Positions 1 through 14,338 of a stretch of DNA of 64,000 nucleotides are shown in pieces. The notes below the pieces were generated by a model. The model did no database searches. It worked only from the letters and a program-made list of their open reading frames with translations, and had not been told where the DNA came from. A program made the translations under genes and the position numbers. The DNA is from Zea mays (taxonomy: Eukaryota > Streptophyta > Magnoliopsida > Poales > Poaceae), in the NCBI RefSeq assembly GCF_902167145.1, contig NW_023367179.1, forward strand, positions 62,001 to 126,000, written 5' to 3'. Positions within the stretch are counted from its first letter, which is position 1. Every line of letters starts with the position of its first letter.

Positions 1-2739
1 CGAAAATAGCCATGAACGACCATTTTCAATAATACCGAAGGCTAACACCTACGGATTTTTGACCAAGAAATGGTCTCCACCAGAAATCCAAGAATGTGAT
101 CTATGGCAAGGAAACATATGTGGGGTGAGGTGTATGAGCCTCTGGTCGACGATCAATGGCCACACAACCCTAATTTTTTGTCGAAAATAGCCATGAACGA
201 CCATTTTCAATGACACTGAAGGCTAACACCTACGGATTTTTGACCAAGAAATGGTCTCCACCATAAATCCAAGAATGTCATCTATGGCAAGGAAACATAT
301 GTGTAGTGAGGTGTATGAGCCTCTGGTCGAAGATCAATGGCCACACAACCCCCATTTTTGTCGAAAATAGCCATGAATGACCATTTTCAAAAATACCAAA
401 GGCTAACACATTCGGATTTTTGCCCAAGAAATGGTCTCCACCAGAAATCCAAGAATGTGATCTATGGCAAGGAAACATATGTGGGGTGAGGTGTACAAGC
501 CTCTGGTCGATGATCAATGGCCACAGAACCCCCATTTTGCCGAAAATAGCCATGAATGACCATTTTCAATAATACCGAAGGCTAACACGTACGAGTTTTT
601 GACCAAGAAATGGTCTCCACCAGAAATCCAAGAATGTGATCTATGGCAAGGAAACATATGAGGGGTGAGATTTATGAGCCTCTAGTCGATGATAAATGGC
701 CACACAACCCCCATTTTTTATGAAAATAGCCATGAGCGACCATTTTCAATAATATTAGAGGCTAAGACCTACGGATTTTTGACCAAGAAATGGTCTCCAC
801 CAGAAATCTAAGAATGTGATCTATGGCAAGGAAACATATGTGGGGTGAGGTGTATGAGCCTCTGGTCGATGATCAATGGCCACACAACCCACATTGTTGT
901 CGAAAATAGCCATGAATGACCATTTACAATAATACCGAAGGCTAACACCTACGGATTTTTGACCAAGAAATGGTCTCCACCAGAAATCCAAGAATGTGAT
1001 CTATGGCAAGGAAACATATGTGGGGTGAGGTGTATGAGCCTCTGGTCGATGATCAATGGCCACACAACCCCCATTTTTGTCGAAAATGGCCATGAACGAC
1101 CATTTTCAATAATATCAAAGGCTAACACCTACGGATTTTTGACCAAGAAATGGTCTCCACCAGAAATCCAAGAATGTGATCTACGACAAGGAAACATATG
1201 TGGGGTGAGGTGTATGAGCCTCTGGTCGACGATCAATGGCCACACAACCCCCATTTTGCCGAAAATAGCCATGAATGACCATTTTCAATAATACCGAAGG
1301 CTAACACGTACGAGTTTTTAACCAAGAAATGGTTTCCACCAGAAATCCAAGAATGTAATCTATGGCAAGGAAACATATGTGGGGTGAGGTGTACGAGCCT
1401 CTGGTCGATGATCAATGGCCACACAACCCCCATTTTGCCGAAAATAACCATGAACGACCATTTTCAATAATACCGAAGGCTAACACGTACGAGTTTTTGA
1501 CCAAGAAATGGTCTCCACCAAAAATCCAAGAATGTGATCTATGGCACGGAAACATATGTGGGGTGAGATTTATGAGCCTCTAGTCGATGATAAATGGCCA
1601 CACAACCCCCATTTTTTTTATGAAAATAGCCATGAGCGACCATTTTCAATAATATTAGAGGCTAAGACCTACGGATTTTTGACCAAGAAATGGTCTCCAC
1701 CAGAAATCCAAGAATGTGATCTATGGCAAGGAAACATATGTGGGGTGAGGTGTATGAGCCTATGGTCGATGATCAATGGCCACACAACCCCCATTTTTGT
1801 CGAAAATAGCCATGAATGACCATTTACAATAATACCGAAGGCTAACACCTACGGATTTTTGACCAAGAAATGGTCTCCACCAGAAATCCAAGAATGTGAT
1901 CTATGGCAAGGAAACATATGTGGGGTGAGGTGTATGAGCCTCTGGTCGATGATCAATGGCCACACAACCCCCATTGTTGTCGAAAATAGCCATGAACGAC
2001 CATTTTCAATAATATCGAAGGCTAACACCTACGGATTTTTGACCAAGAAATGGTCTCCACCAGAAATCCAAGAATGTGATCTACGACAAGGAAACATTTG
2101 TGGGGTGAGGTGTATGAGCCTCTGGTCGACGATCAATGGCCACACAACCCCCATTTTGCCGAAAATAGCCATGAATGACCATTTTCAATAATACCGAAGG
2201 CTAACACGTACGAGTTTTTAACCAAGAAATGGCTTCCACCAGAAATCCAAGAATGTAATCTATGGCAAGGAAACATATGTGGGGTGAGGTTTATGAGCCT
2301 CTAGTCGATGATAAATGGCCACACAACCCCCATTTTTATGAAAATAGCCATGAGCGACCTTGAAAATAGCCATGAGCGACCATTTTCAATAATACTAGAG
2401 GCTAACACCTACGGATTTTAGACCAAGAAATGGTCTCCACCAGAAATCCAAGAATGTGATCTACGACAAGGAAACATATGTGGGGTGAGGTGTATGAGCC
2501 TCTGGTCGACGATCAATGGCCACACAACCCCCATTTTGCCGAAAATAGCCATGAATGACCATTTTCAATAATACCGAAGGCTAACACGTACAAGTTTTTA
2601 ACCAAGAAATGGCTTCCACCAGAAATCCAAGAATGTAATCTATGGCAAGGAAACATATGTGGGGTGAGGTTTATGAGCCTCTAGTCGATGATAAATGGCC
2701 ACACAACCCCCATTTTTTATGAAAATAGCCATGAGCGAC

Positions 2740-4190
2740 CTTGAAAATAGCCATGAGCGACCATTTTCAATAATACTAGAGGATAACACCTACGGATTTT
2801 AGACCAAGAAATGGTCTCCACCAGAAATCCAAGAATGTGATCTATGGCAAGGAAACATATGTGGGGTGAGGTGTATGAGCGTCTGGTCGATGATCAATGG
2901 CCACACAACCCCCATTTTTGTCGAAAATAACCATGAACGACCATTTTCAATAATACCGAAGGCTAACACCTAAGGATTTTTGACCAAGAAATGGTCTCCA
3001 CCAGAAATCCAAGAATGTGATCTATGGCAAGGAAACATATGTGGGGTGAGGTGTATGAGTCTCTTGTCGACGATCAATGGCCACACAACCCTAATTTTTG
3101 TCGAAAATAGCCATGAACGACCATTTTCAATGACACTGAAGGCTAACACCTACGAATTTTTGACCAAGAAATGGTCTCCACCATAAATCCAAGAATGTGA
3201 TCTATGGCAAGGAAACATATGTGTAGTGAGGTGTATGAGCCTCTGGTCGAAGATCAATGGCCACACAACCCCCATTTTTGTCGAAAATAGCCATGAATGA
3301 CCATTTACAATAATACCGAAGGCTAACACCTACGGATTTTTGACCATGAAATGGTCTCCACCAGAAATCCAAAAATGTGATCTATGGAAAGGAAACATAT
3401 GTGGGGTGAGGTGTACGAGCCTCTGGTCGATGATCAATGGCCACACAACCCCCATTTTTTATGAAAATAGCCATGAGCGACCTTGAAAATAGCCATGAGC
3501 GACCATTTTCAATAATACTAGAGGATAACACCTACGGATTTTAGACCAAGAAATGGTCTCCACCAGAAATCCAAGAATGTGATCTATGGCAAGGAAACAT
3601 ATGTGGGGTGAGGTGTATGAGCGTCTGGTCGATGATCAATGGCCACACAACCCCCATTTTTGTCGAAAATAGCCATGAACGACCATTTTCAATAATACCG
3701 AAGGCTAACACCTAAGGATTTTTGACCAAGAAATGGTCTCCACCAGAAATCCAAGAATGTGATCTATGGCAAGGAAACATATGTGGGGTGAGGTGTATGA
3801 GTCTCTTGTCGACGATCAATGGCCACACAACCCTAATTTTTGTCGAAAATAGCCATGAACGACCATTTTCAATGACACTGAAGGCTAACACCTACGGATT
3901 TTTGACCAAGAAATGGTCTCCACCATAAATCCAAGAATGTGATCTATGGCAAGGAAACATATGTGTAGTGAGGTGTATGAGCCTCTGGTCGAAGATCAAT
4001 GGCCACACAACCCCCATTTTTGTCGAAAATAGCCATGAATGACCATTTACAATAATACCGAAGGCTAACACCTACGGATTTTTGACCATGAAATGGTCTC
4101 CACCAGAAATCCAAAAATGTGATCTATGGAAAGGAAACATATGTGGGGTGAGGTGTACGAGCCTCTGGTCGATGATCAATGGCCACAGAA
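2740..4190. repeat. Tandem duplication of ~742 bp inside the forward knob array
   Basis: The segment starting near 2740 recurs 742 bp downstream. For example, the unit variants at 2980-3186 and 3722-3928 carry the same rare changes (CACCTAAGG before the unit, GAGTCTCTTG, and CCCTAATTTT). The period equals four 180-bp units plus the 22-bp extra piece found in one variant unit. This fits a recent unequal exchange. Confidence 0.75.
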
Positions 4191-7079
4191 CCCCCATTTT
4201 GCCGAAAATAGCCATGAACGACCATTTTCAATAATACCGAAGGCTAACACGTACGAGTTTTTGACCAAGAAATGGTCTCCACCAAAAATCCAAGAATGTG
4301 ATCTATGGCAAGGAAACATATGTGGGGTGAGGTGTATGAGCGTCTGGTCGATGATCAATGGCCACACAACCCCCATTTTTGTCGAAAATAGCCATGAATG
4401 ACCATTTACAATAATACCGAAGGCTAACACCTACGGATTTTTGACCAAGAAATGGTCTCCACCAGAAATCCAAGGATGTGATCTATGGCAAGGAAACATA
4501 TGTGGGGTGAGGTGTATGAGCCTCTGGTCGACGATCAATGGCCACACAACCCTAATTTTTGTCGAAAATAGCCATGAACGACAATTTTCAATGACACTGA
4601 AGGCTAACACCTACGGATTTTTGACCAAGAAATGGTCTCCACCATAAATCCAAGAATGTGATCTATGGCAAGGAAACATATGTGGGGTGAGGTGTATGAG
4701 CCTCTAGTCGATGATCAATGGCCACACAACCCCCATTTTTGTCGAAAATAGCCATGAATGACCATTTACAATAATACCGAAGGCTAACACCTACGGATTT
4801 TTGACCAAGAAATGGTCTCCACCAGAAATCCAAGAATGTGATCTATGGCAAGGAAACATATGTGGGGTGAGGTGTATGAGCCTCTGGTCGATGATCAATG
4901 GCCACACAACCCCCATTTTTGTCGAAAATAGCCATGAACCACCATTTTCAATAATATCGAAGGCTAACACCTACGGATTTTTGGCCAAGAAATGGTCTCC
5001 ACCAGAAATCCAAGAATGTTATCTACGACAAGGAAACATATGTGGGGTGAGGTGTATGAGCCTCTGGTCGACGATCAATGGCCACACAACCCCCATTTTG
5101 CCGAAAATAGCCATGAATGACCATTTTCAATAATACCGAAGGCTAACACGTACGAGTTTTTAACCAAGAAATGGTTTCCACCAGAAATCCAAGAATGTAA
5201 TCTATGGCAAGGAAACATATGTGGGGTGAGGTTTATGAGCCTCTAGTCGATGATAAATGGCCACACAACCCCCATTTTTTATGAAAATAGCCATGAGCGA
5301 CCTTGAAAATAGCCATGAGCGACCATTTTCAATAATACTAGAGGCTAACACCTACGGATTTTAGACCATGAAATGGTCTCCACCAGAAATCCAAGAATGT
5401 GATCTATGGCAAGGAAACATATGTGGGGTGAGGTGTATGAGCGTCTGGTCGATGATCAATGGCCACACAACCCCCATTTTTGTCGAAAATAGCCATGAAC
5501 GACCATTTTCAATAATACCGAAGGCTAACACCTACGGATTTTTGACCAAGAAATGGTCTCCACCAGAAATCCAAGAATGTGATCTATGGCAAGGAAACAT
5601 ATGTGGGGTGAGGTGTATGAGCCTCTGGTCGACGATCAATGGCCACACAACCCTAATTTTTGTCGAAAATAGCCATGAACGACCATTTTCAATGACACTG
5701 AAGGCTAACACCTACGGATTTTTGACCAAGAAATAGTCTCCACCATAAATCCAAGAATGTGATCTATGGCAAGGAAACATATGTGTAGTGAGGTGTATGA
5801 GCCTCTGGTCGAAGATCAATGGCCACACAACCCCCATTTTTGTCGAAAATAGCCATGAATGACCATTTTCAAAAATACCAAAGGCTAACACGTACGGATT
5901 TTTGACCAAGAAATGGTCTCCACCAGAAATCCAAGAATGTGATCTATGGCAAGGAAACATATGTGGGGTGAGGTGTACGAGCCTCTGGTCGATGATCAAT
6001 GGCCACACAACCCCCATTTTGCCGATAATAGCCATGAACGACCATTTTCAATAATACCGAAGGCTAACACGTACGAGTTTTTAACCAAGAAATGGTCTCC
6101 ACCAGAAATCCAAGAATGTGATCTATGGCAAGGAAACATATGTGGGGTGAGGTTTATGAGCCTCTAGTCGATGATAAATGGCCACACAACCCCCATTTTT
6201 TATGAAAATAGCCATGAGCGACCTTGAAAATAGCCATGAGCGACCATTTTCAATAATACTAGAGGCTAACACCTATGGATTCTAGACCAAGAAATGGTCT
6301 CCACCAGAAATCCAAGAATGTGATCTATGGCAAGGAAACATATGTTGGGTGAGGTGTATGAGCGTCTGGTCGATGATCAATGGCCACACAACCCCCATTT
6401 TTGTCGAAAATAGCCATGAACGACCATTTTCAATAATACCGAAGGCTAACACCTACGGATTTTTGACCAAGAAATGGTCTCCACCAGAAATCCAAGAATG
6501 TGATCTATGGCAAGGAAACATATGTGAGGTGAGGTGTATGAGCCTCTGGTCGACGATCAATGGCCACACAACCCTAATTTTTTGTCGAAAATAGCCATGA
6601 ACGACCATTTTCAATGACACTGAAGGCTAACACCTACGGATTTTTGACCAAGAAATGGTCTCCACCATAAATCCAAGAATGTGATCTATGGCAAGGAAAC
6701 ATATGTGTAGTGAGGTGTATGAGCCTCTGGTCGAAGATCAATGGCCACACAACCCCCATTTTTGTCGAAAATAGCCATGAATGACCATTTTCAAAAATAC
6801 CAAAGGCTAACACATTCGGATTTTTGCCCAAGAAATGGTCTCCACCAGAAATCCAAGAATGTGATCTATGGCAAGGAAACATATGTGGGGTGAGGTGTAC
6901 AAGCCTCTGGTCGATGATCAATGGCCACAGAACCCCCATTTTGCCGAAAATAGCCATGAATGACCATTTTCAATAATACCGAAGGCTAACACGTACGAGT
7001 TTTTGACCAAGAAATGGTCTCCACCAAAAATCCAAGAATGTGATCTATGGCAAGGAAACATATGAGGGGTGAGATTTAT

Positions 7080-9500
7080 GAGCCTCTAGTCGATGATAAA
7101 TGGCCACACAACCCCCATTTTTTATGAAAATAGCCATGAGCGACCATTTTCAATAATATTAGAGGCTAAGACCTACGGATTTTTGACCAAGAAATGGTCT
7201 CCACCAGAAATCTAAGAATGTGATCTATGGCAAGGAAACATATGTGGGGTGAGGTGTATGAGCCTCTGGTCGATGATCAATGGCCACACAACCCACATTG
7301 TTGTCGAAAATAGCCATGAATGACCATTTACAATAATACCGAAGGCTAACACCTACGGATTTTTGACCAAGAAATGGTCTCCACCAGAAATCCAAGAATG
7401 TGATCTATGGCAAGGAAACATATGTGGGGTGAGGTGTATGAGCCTCTGGTCGATGATCAATGGCCACACAACCCCCATTTTTGTCGAAAATGGCCATGAA
7501 CGACCATTTTCAATAATATCAAAGGCTAACACCTACGGATTTTTGACCAAGAAATGGTCTCCACCAGAAATCCAAGAATGTGATCTACGACAAGGAAACA
7601 TATGTGGGGTGAGGTGTATGAGCCTCTGGTCGACGATCAATGGCCACACAACCCCCATTTTGCCGAAAATAGCCATGAATGACCATTTTCAATAATACCG
7701 AAGGCTAACACGTACGAGTTTTTAACCAAGAAATGGTTTCCACCAGAAATCCAAGAATGTAATCTATGGCAAGGAAACATATGTGGGGTGAGGTGTACGA
7801 GCCTCTGGTCGATGATCAATGGCCACACAACCCCCATTTTGCCGAAAATAACCATGAACGACCATTTTCAATAATACCGAAGGCTAACACGTACGAGTTT
7901 TTGACCAAGAAATGGTCTCCACCAAAAATCCAAGAATGTGATCTATGGCAAGGAAACATATGTGGGGTGAGATTTATGAGCCTCTAGTCGATGATAAATG
8001 GCCACACAACCCCCATTTTTTTATGAAAATAGCCATGAGCGACCATTTTCAATAATATTAGAGGCTAAGACCTACGGATTTTTGACCAAGAAATGGTCTC
8101 CACCAGAAATCCAAGAATGTGATCTATGGCAAGGAAACATATGTGGGGTGAGGTGTATGAGCCTATGGTCGATGATCAATGGCCACACAACCCCCATTTT
8201 TGTCGAAAATAGCCATGAATGACCATTTACAATAATACCGAAGGCTAACACCTACGGATTTTTGACCAAGAAATGGTCTCCACCAGAAATCCAAGAATGT
8301 GATCTATGGCAAGGAAACATATGTGGGGTGAGGTGTATGAGCCTCTGGTCGATGATCAATGGCCACACAACCCCCATTTTTGTCGAAAATGGCCATGAAC
8401 GACCATTTTCAATAATATCAAAGGCTAACACCTACGGATTTTTGACCAAGAAATGGTCTCCACCAGAAATCCAAGAATGTGATCTACGACAAGGAAACAT
8501 ATGTGGGGTGAGGTGTATGAGCCTCTTGTCGACGATCAATGGCCACACAACCCCCATTTTGCCGAAAATAGCCATGAATGACCATTTTCAATAATACCGA
8601 AGGCTAACACGTACGAGTTTTTAACCAAGAAATGGTTTCCACCAGAAATCCAAGAATGTAATCTATGGCAAGGAAACATATGTGGGGTGAGGTGTACGAG
8701 CCTCTGGTCGATGATCAATGGCCACACAACCCCCATTTTGCCGAAAATAACCATGAACGACCATTTTCAATAATACCGAAGGCTAACACGTACGAGTTTT
8801 TGACCAAGAAATGGTCTCCACCAAAAATCCAAGAATGTGATCTATGGCAAGGAAACATATGTGGGGTGAGATTTATGAGCCTCTAGTCGATGATAAATGG
8901 CCACACAACCCCCATTTTTTTTATGAAAATAGCCATGAGCGACCATTTTCAATAATATTAGAGGCTAAGACCTACGGATTTTTGACCAAGAAATGGTCTC
9001 CACCAGAAATCCAAGAATGTGATCTATGGTAAGGAAACATATGTGGGGTGAGGTGTATGAGCCTATGGTCGATGATCAATGGCCACACAACCCCCATTTT
9101 TGTCGAAAATAGCCATGAATGACCATTTACAATAATACCGAAGGCTAACACCTACGGATTTTTGACCAAGAAATGGTCTCCACCAGAAATCCAAGAATGT
9201 GATCTATGGCAAGGAAACATATGTGGGGTGAGGTGTATGAGCCTCTGGTCGATGATCAATGGCCACACAACCCCCATTTTTGTCGAAAATAGCCATGAAC
9301 GACCATTTTCAATAATATCGAAGGCTAACACCTACGGATTTTTGACCAAGAAATGGTCTCCACCAGAAATCCAAGAATGTGATCTACGACAAGGAAACAT
9401 TTGTGGGGTGAGGTGTATGAGCCTCTGGTCGACGATCAATGGCCACACAACCCCCATTTTGCCGAAAATAGCCATGAATGACCATTTTCAATAATACCGA
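7080..9500. repeat. ~899-bp higher-order knob repeat, about 2.7 copies
   Basis: Five-unit blocks recur with a period of 899-900 bp: matching variant units start at 7363, 8262 and 9162, and at 7637 and 8536. A related pair with the same period lies at 959 and 1859. Rare shared variants (AATATCAAAGG, TTTTTAACCAAG, TAAGACCTACGG) repeat in the same order in each block. The stretch 1-2900 corresponds to about 6400-10200, the latter having one more 899-bp block. Confidence 0.7.
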
Positions 9501-12500
9501 AGGCTAACACGTACGAGTTTTTAACCAAGAAATGGCTTCCACCAGAAATCCAAGAATGTAATCTATGGCAAGGAAACATATGTGGGGTGAGGTTTATGAG
9601 CCTCTAGTCGATGATAAATGGCCACACAACCCCCATTTTTATGAAAATAGCCATGAGCGACCTTGAAAATAGCCATGAGCGACCATTTTCAATAATACTA
9701 GAGGCTAACACCTACGGATTTTAGACCAAGAAATGGTCTCCACCAGAAATACAAGAATGTGATCTACGACAAGGAAACATATGTGGGGTGAGGTGTATGA
9801 GCCTCTTGTCGACGATCAATGGCCACACAACCCCCATTTTGCCGAAAATAGCCATGAATGACCATTTTCAATAATACCGAAGGCTAACACGTACGAGTTT
9901 TTAACCAAGAAATGGCTTCCACCAGAAATCCAAGAATGTAATCTATGGCAAGGAAACATATGTGGGGTGAGGTTTATGAGCCTCTAGTCGATGATAAATG
10001 GCCACACAACCCCCATTTTTTATGAAAATAGCCACGAGCGACCTTGAAAATAGCCATGAGCGACCATTTTCAATAATACTAGAGGCTAACACCTACGGAT
10101 TTTAGACCAAGAAATGGTCTCCACCAGAAATCCAAGAATGTGATCTATGGCAAGGAAACATATGTGGGGTGAGGTGTATGAGCGTCTGGTCGATGATCAA
10201 TGGACACACAACCCCCATTTTTGTCGAAAATAGCCATGAACGACCATTTTCAATAATACCGAAGGCTAACACCTACGGATTTTTGACCAAGAAATGGTCT
10301 CCACCAATAATACAAGAATGTGATTTATGGCAAAGAAACATATGTGGGGTGAGGTGTATGAGCCTCTGGTCGACGATCAATGGCCACACAACCCTAATTT
10401 TTGTCGAAAATAGCCATGAACGACCATTTTCAATGACACTGAAGGCTAACACCTACGGATTTTTGACCAAGAAATGGTCTCCACCATAAATCCAAGAATG
10501 TGATCTATGGCAAGGAAACATATGTGTAGTGAGGTGTATGAGCCTCTGGTCGAAGATCAATGGCCACACAACCCCCATTTTTGTCGAAAATAGCCATGAA
10601 TGACCATTTTCAAAAATACCAAAGGCTAACACGTACGGATTTTTGACCAAGAAATGGTCTCCACCAGAAATCCAAGAATGTGATCTATGGCAAGGAAACA
10701 TATGTGGGGTGAGGTGTACGAGCCTCTGGTCGATGATCAATGGCCACACAACCCCCATTTTGCCGAAAATAGCCATGAACGACCATTTTCAATAATACCG
10801 AAGGCTAACACGTACGAGTTTTTAACCAAGAAATGGTCTCCACTAGAAATCCAAGAATGTGATCTATGGCAATGAAACATATGTGGGGTGAGGTTTATGA
10901 GCCTCTAGTCGATGATAAATGGCTACACAACCCCCATTTTTTATGAAAATAGCCATGAGCGACCTTGAAAATAGCCATGAGCGACCATTTTCAATAATAC
11001 TAGAGGCTAACACCTACGGATTTTAGACCAAGAAATGGTCTCCACCAGAAATCCAAGAATGTGATCTATGGCAAGGAAACATATGTGGGGTGAGGTGTAT
11101 GAGCGTCTGGTCGATGATCAATGGCCACACAACCCCCATTTTTGTCGAAAATAGCCATGAACGACCATTTTCAATAATACCGAAGGCTAACACCTACGGA
11201 ATTTTGACCAAGAAATGGTCTCCACCAGAAATCCAAGAATGTGATCTATGGCAAGGAAACATATGTGGGGTGAGGTGTATGAGCCTCTGGTCGACGATCA
11301 ATGGCCACACAACCCCCATTTTTTATGAAAATAGCCATGAGCGACCTTGAAAATAGCCATGAGCGACCATTTTCAATAATACTAGAGGCTAACACCTACG
11401 GATTTTAGACCAAGAAATGGTCTCCACCAGAAATCCAAGAATGTGATCTATGGCAAGGAAACATATGTGGGGTGAGGTGTATGAGCGTCTGGTCGATGAT
11501 CAATGGCCACACAACCCCCATTTTTGTCGAAAATAGCCATGAACGACCATTTTCAATAATACCGAAGGCTAACACCTACGGATTTTTGACCAAGAAATGG
11601 TCTCCACCAGAAATCCAAGAATGTGATCTATGGCAAGGAAACATATGTGGGGTGAGGTGTATGAGCCTCGGTCGATGATAAATGGCCACACAACCCCCAT
11701 TTTTGTCGAAAATAGCCATGAACGACCATTTTCAATAATATCGAAGGCTAACACCTACGGATTTTTGACCAAGAAATGGTCTCCACCAGAAATCCAAGAA
11801 TGTGATCTACGACAAGGAAACATATGTGGAGTGAGGTGTATGAGCCTCTGGTCGACGATCAATGGCCACACAACCCCCATTTTGCCGAAAATAGCCATGA
11901 ATGACCATTTTCAATAATATCGAAGGCTAACACCTACGGATTTTTGACCAAGAAATGGTCTCCACCAGAAATCCAAGAATGTGATCTACGACAAGGAATC
12001 ATATGTGGGGTGAGGTGTATGAGCCTCTGGTCGACGATCAATGGCCACACAACCCCCATTTTGCCGAAAATAGCCATGAATGACCATTTTCAATAATACC
12101 GAAGGCTAACACGTACGAGTTTTTAACCAAGAAATGGTTTCCACCAGAAATCCAAGAATGTAATCTATGGCAAGGAAACATATGTGGGGTGAGGTTTATC
12201 AGCCTCTAGTCGATGATAAATGGCCACACAACCCCCATTTGTTATGAAAATAGCCATGAGCGACCTTGAAAATAGCCATGAGCGACCATTTTCAATAATA
12301 CTAGAGGCTAACACCGACGGATTTTAGACCAAGAAATGGACTCCACCAGAAATCCAAGAATGTGATCTATGGCAAGGAAACATGTGGGGTGAGGTGTATG
12401 AGCGTCTGGTCGATGATCAATGGCCACACAACCCCCATTTTTGTCGAAAATAGCCATGAACGACCATTTTCAATAATACCGAAGGCTAACACCTACGGAT

Positions 12501-14314
12501 TTTTGACCAAGAAATGGTCTCCACCAGAAATCCAAGAATGTGATCTATGGCAAGGAAACATATGTGGGGTGAGGTGTATGAGCCTCTGGTCGATGATCAA
12601 TGGCCACACAACCTCCATTTTTGTCGAAAATAGCCATGAACGACCATTTTCAATAATATCGAAGGCTAACACCTACTGATTTTTGACCAAGAAATGGTCT
12701 CCACCAGAAATCCAAGAATGTGATCTACGACAAGGAAACATATGTGGGGTGAGGTGTATGAGCCTCTGGTCGACGATCAATGGCCACACAACCCCCATTT
12801 TGCCGAAAATAGCCATGAATGACCATTTTCAATAATATCGAAGGCTAACACCTACGGATTTTTGACCAAGAAATGGTCTCCACCAGAAATCCAAGAATGT
12901 GATCTACGACAAGGAAACATATGTGGGGTGAGGTGTATGAGCCTCTGGTCGACGATCAATGGCCACACAACCCCCATTTTGCCGAAAATAGCCATGAATG
13001 ACCATTTTCAATAATACCGAAGGCTAACACGTACGAGTTTTTAACCAAGAAATGGTTTCCACCAGAAATCCAAGAATGTAATCTATGGCAATGAAACATA
13101 TGTGGGGTGAGGTTTATGAGCCTCTAGTCGATGATAAATGGCCACACAACCCCCATTTTTTATGAAAATAGCCATGAGCGACCTTGAAAATAGCCATGAG
13201 CGACCATTTTCAATAATACTAGAGGCTAACACCTACGGATTTTAGACCAAGAAATGGTCTCCACCAGAAATCCAAGAATGTGATCTATGGCAAGGAAACA
13301 TATGTGGGGTGAGGTGTATGAGCGTCTGGTCGATGATCAATGGCCACACAACCCCCATTTTTGTCGAAAATAGCCATGAACGACCATTTTCAATAATACC
13401 GAAGGCTAACACCTACGGATTTTTTACCAAGAAATGGTCTCCACCAGAATTCCAAGAATGTGATCTATGGCAAGGAAACATATGTGGGGTGAGGTGTATG
13501 AGCCTCTAGTCGATGATCAATGGCCACACAACCCCCATTTTTGTCGAAAATAGCCATGAATGACCATTTTCAAAAATACCAAAGGCTAACACGTACGGAT
13601 TTTTAACCAAGAAATGGTCTCCACCAGAAATCCAAGAATGTGATCTATGGCAAGGAAACATATGTGGGGTGAGGTGTACGAGCCTCTGGTCGATGATCAA
13701 TGGCCACACAACCCCCATTTTGCCGAAAATAGCCATGAATGACCATTTTCAATAATACCGAAGGCTAACACGTACGAGTTTTTAACCAAGAAATGGTCTC
13801 CACCAGAAATCCAAGAATGTGATCTATGGCAAGGAAACATATGTGGGGTGAGGTGTATGAGCGTCTGGTCGATGATCAATGGCCACACAACCCCCATTTT
13901 TGTCGAAAATAGCCATGAACGACCATTTTCAATAATACCGAAGGCTAACACCTACGGATTTTTGACCAAGAAATGGTCTCCACCAGAAATCCAAGAATGT
14001 GATCTATGGCAAGGAAACATATGTGGGGTGAGGTGTATGAGCCTCTGGTCGACGATCAATGGCCACACAACCCTAATTTTTGTCGAAAATAGCCATGAAC
14101 GACCATTTTCAATGACATTGAAGGCTAACACCTACGGATTTTTGACCAAGAAATGGTCTCCACCATAAATCCAAGAATGTGATCTATGGCAAGGAAACAT
14201 ATGTGTAGTGAGGTGTATGAGCCTCTGGTCGATGATCAATGGCCACACAACCCACATTTTTGTCGAAAATAGCCATGAATGACCATTTACAATAATACCG
14301 AAGGCTAACACCTA

Positions 14315-14338
14315 CGGATTTTTGACCAAGAAAATCCG
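14315..14338. other. Orientation switch in the knob array (forward to reverse) with a hairpin centre
   Basis: The forward unit runs CGGATTTT (14315-14322), TGACCAAG, then AAAATCCG (14331-14338) and continues as reverse-orientation knob sequence. The 8-bp perfect stem extends outwards as a long imperfect palindrome, because the flanking half-units are inverted copies of each other. The breakpoint lies around 14331-14334. Confidence 0.9.

Larger units (their letters stand above)
1..14333 (+). repeat. Knob180 satellite array, forward orientation
   Basis: Head-to-tail copies of a ~180-bp unit, about 80 in this block. Each contains the landmarks GGCCACACAACCCCCATTTT, GAAAATAGCCATGAACGACC, CCGAAGGCTAACACCTACGG, ACCAAGAAATGGTCTCCACC and CATATGTGGGGTGAGGTGTA in that order. 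I recognise this as the maize knob 180-bp repeat (established knowledge; no search run). Units differ by a few substitutions and by small length changes: a TGTCG or TGCCG start, or a TATG start with a duplicated 22-bp piece. Knob180 forms heterochromatic knobs and acts as the neocentromere substrate when the Ab10 kinesin KINDR is present. Because the unit is 60 codons long, long periodic open frames occur on both strands; I regard them as non-coding. The block continues to the left of the window. Confidence 0.95.
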
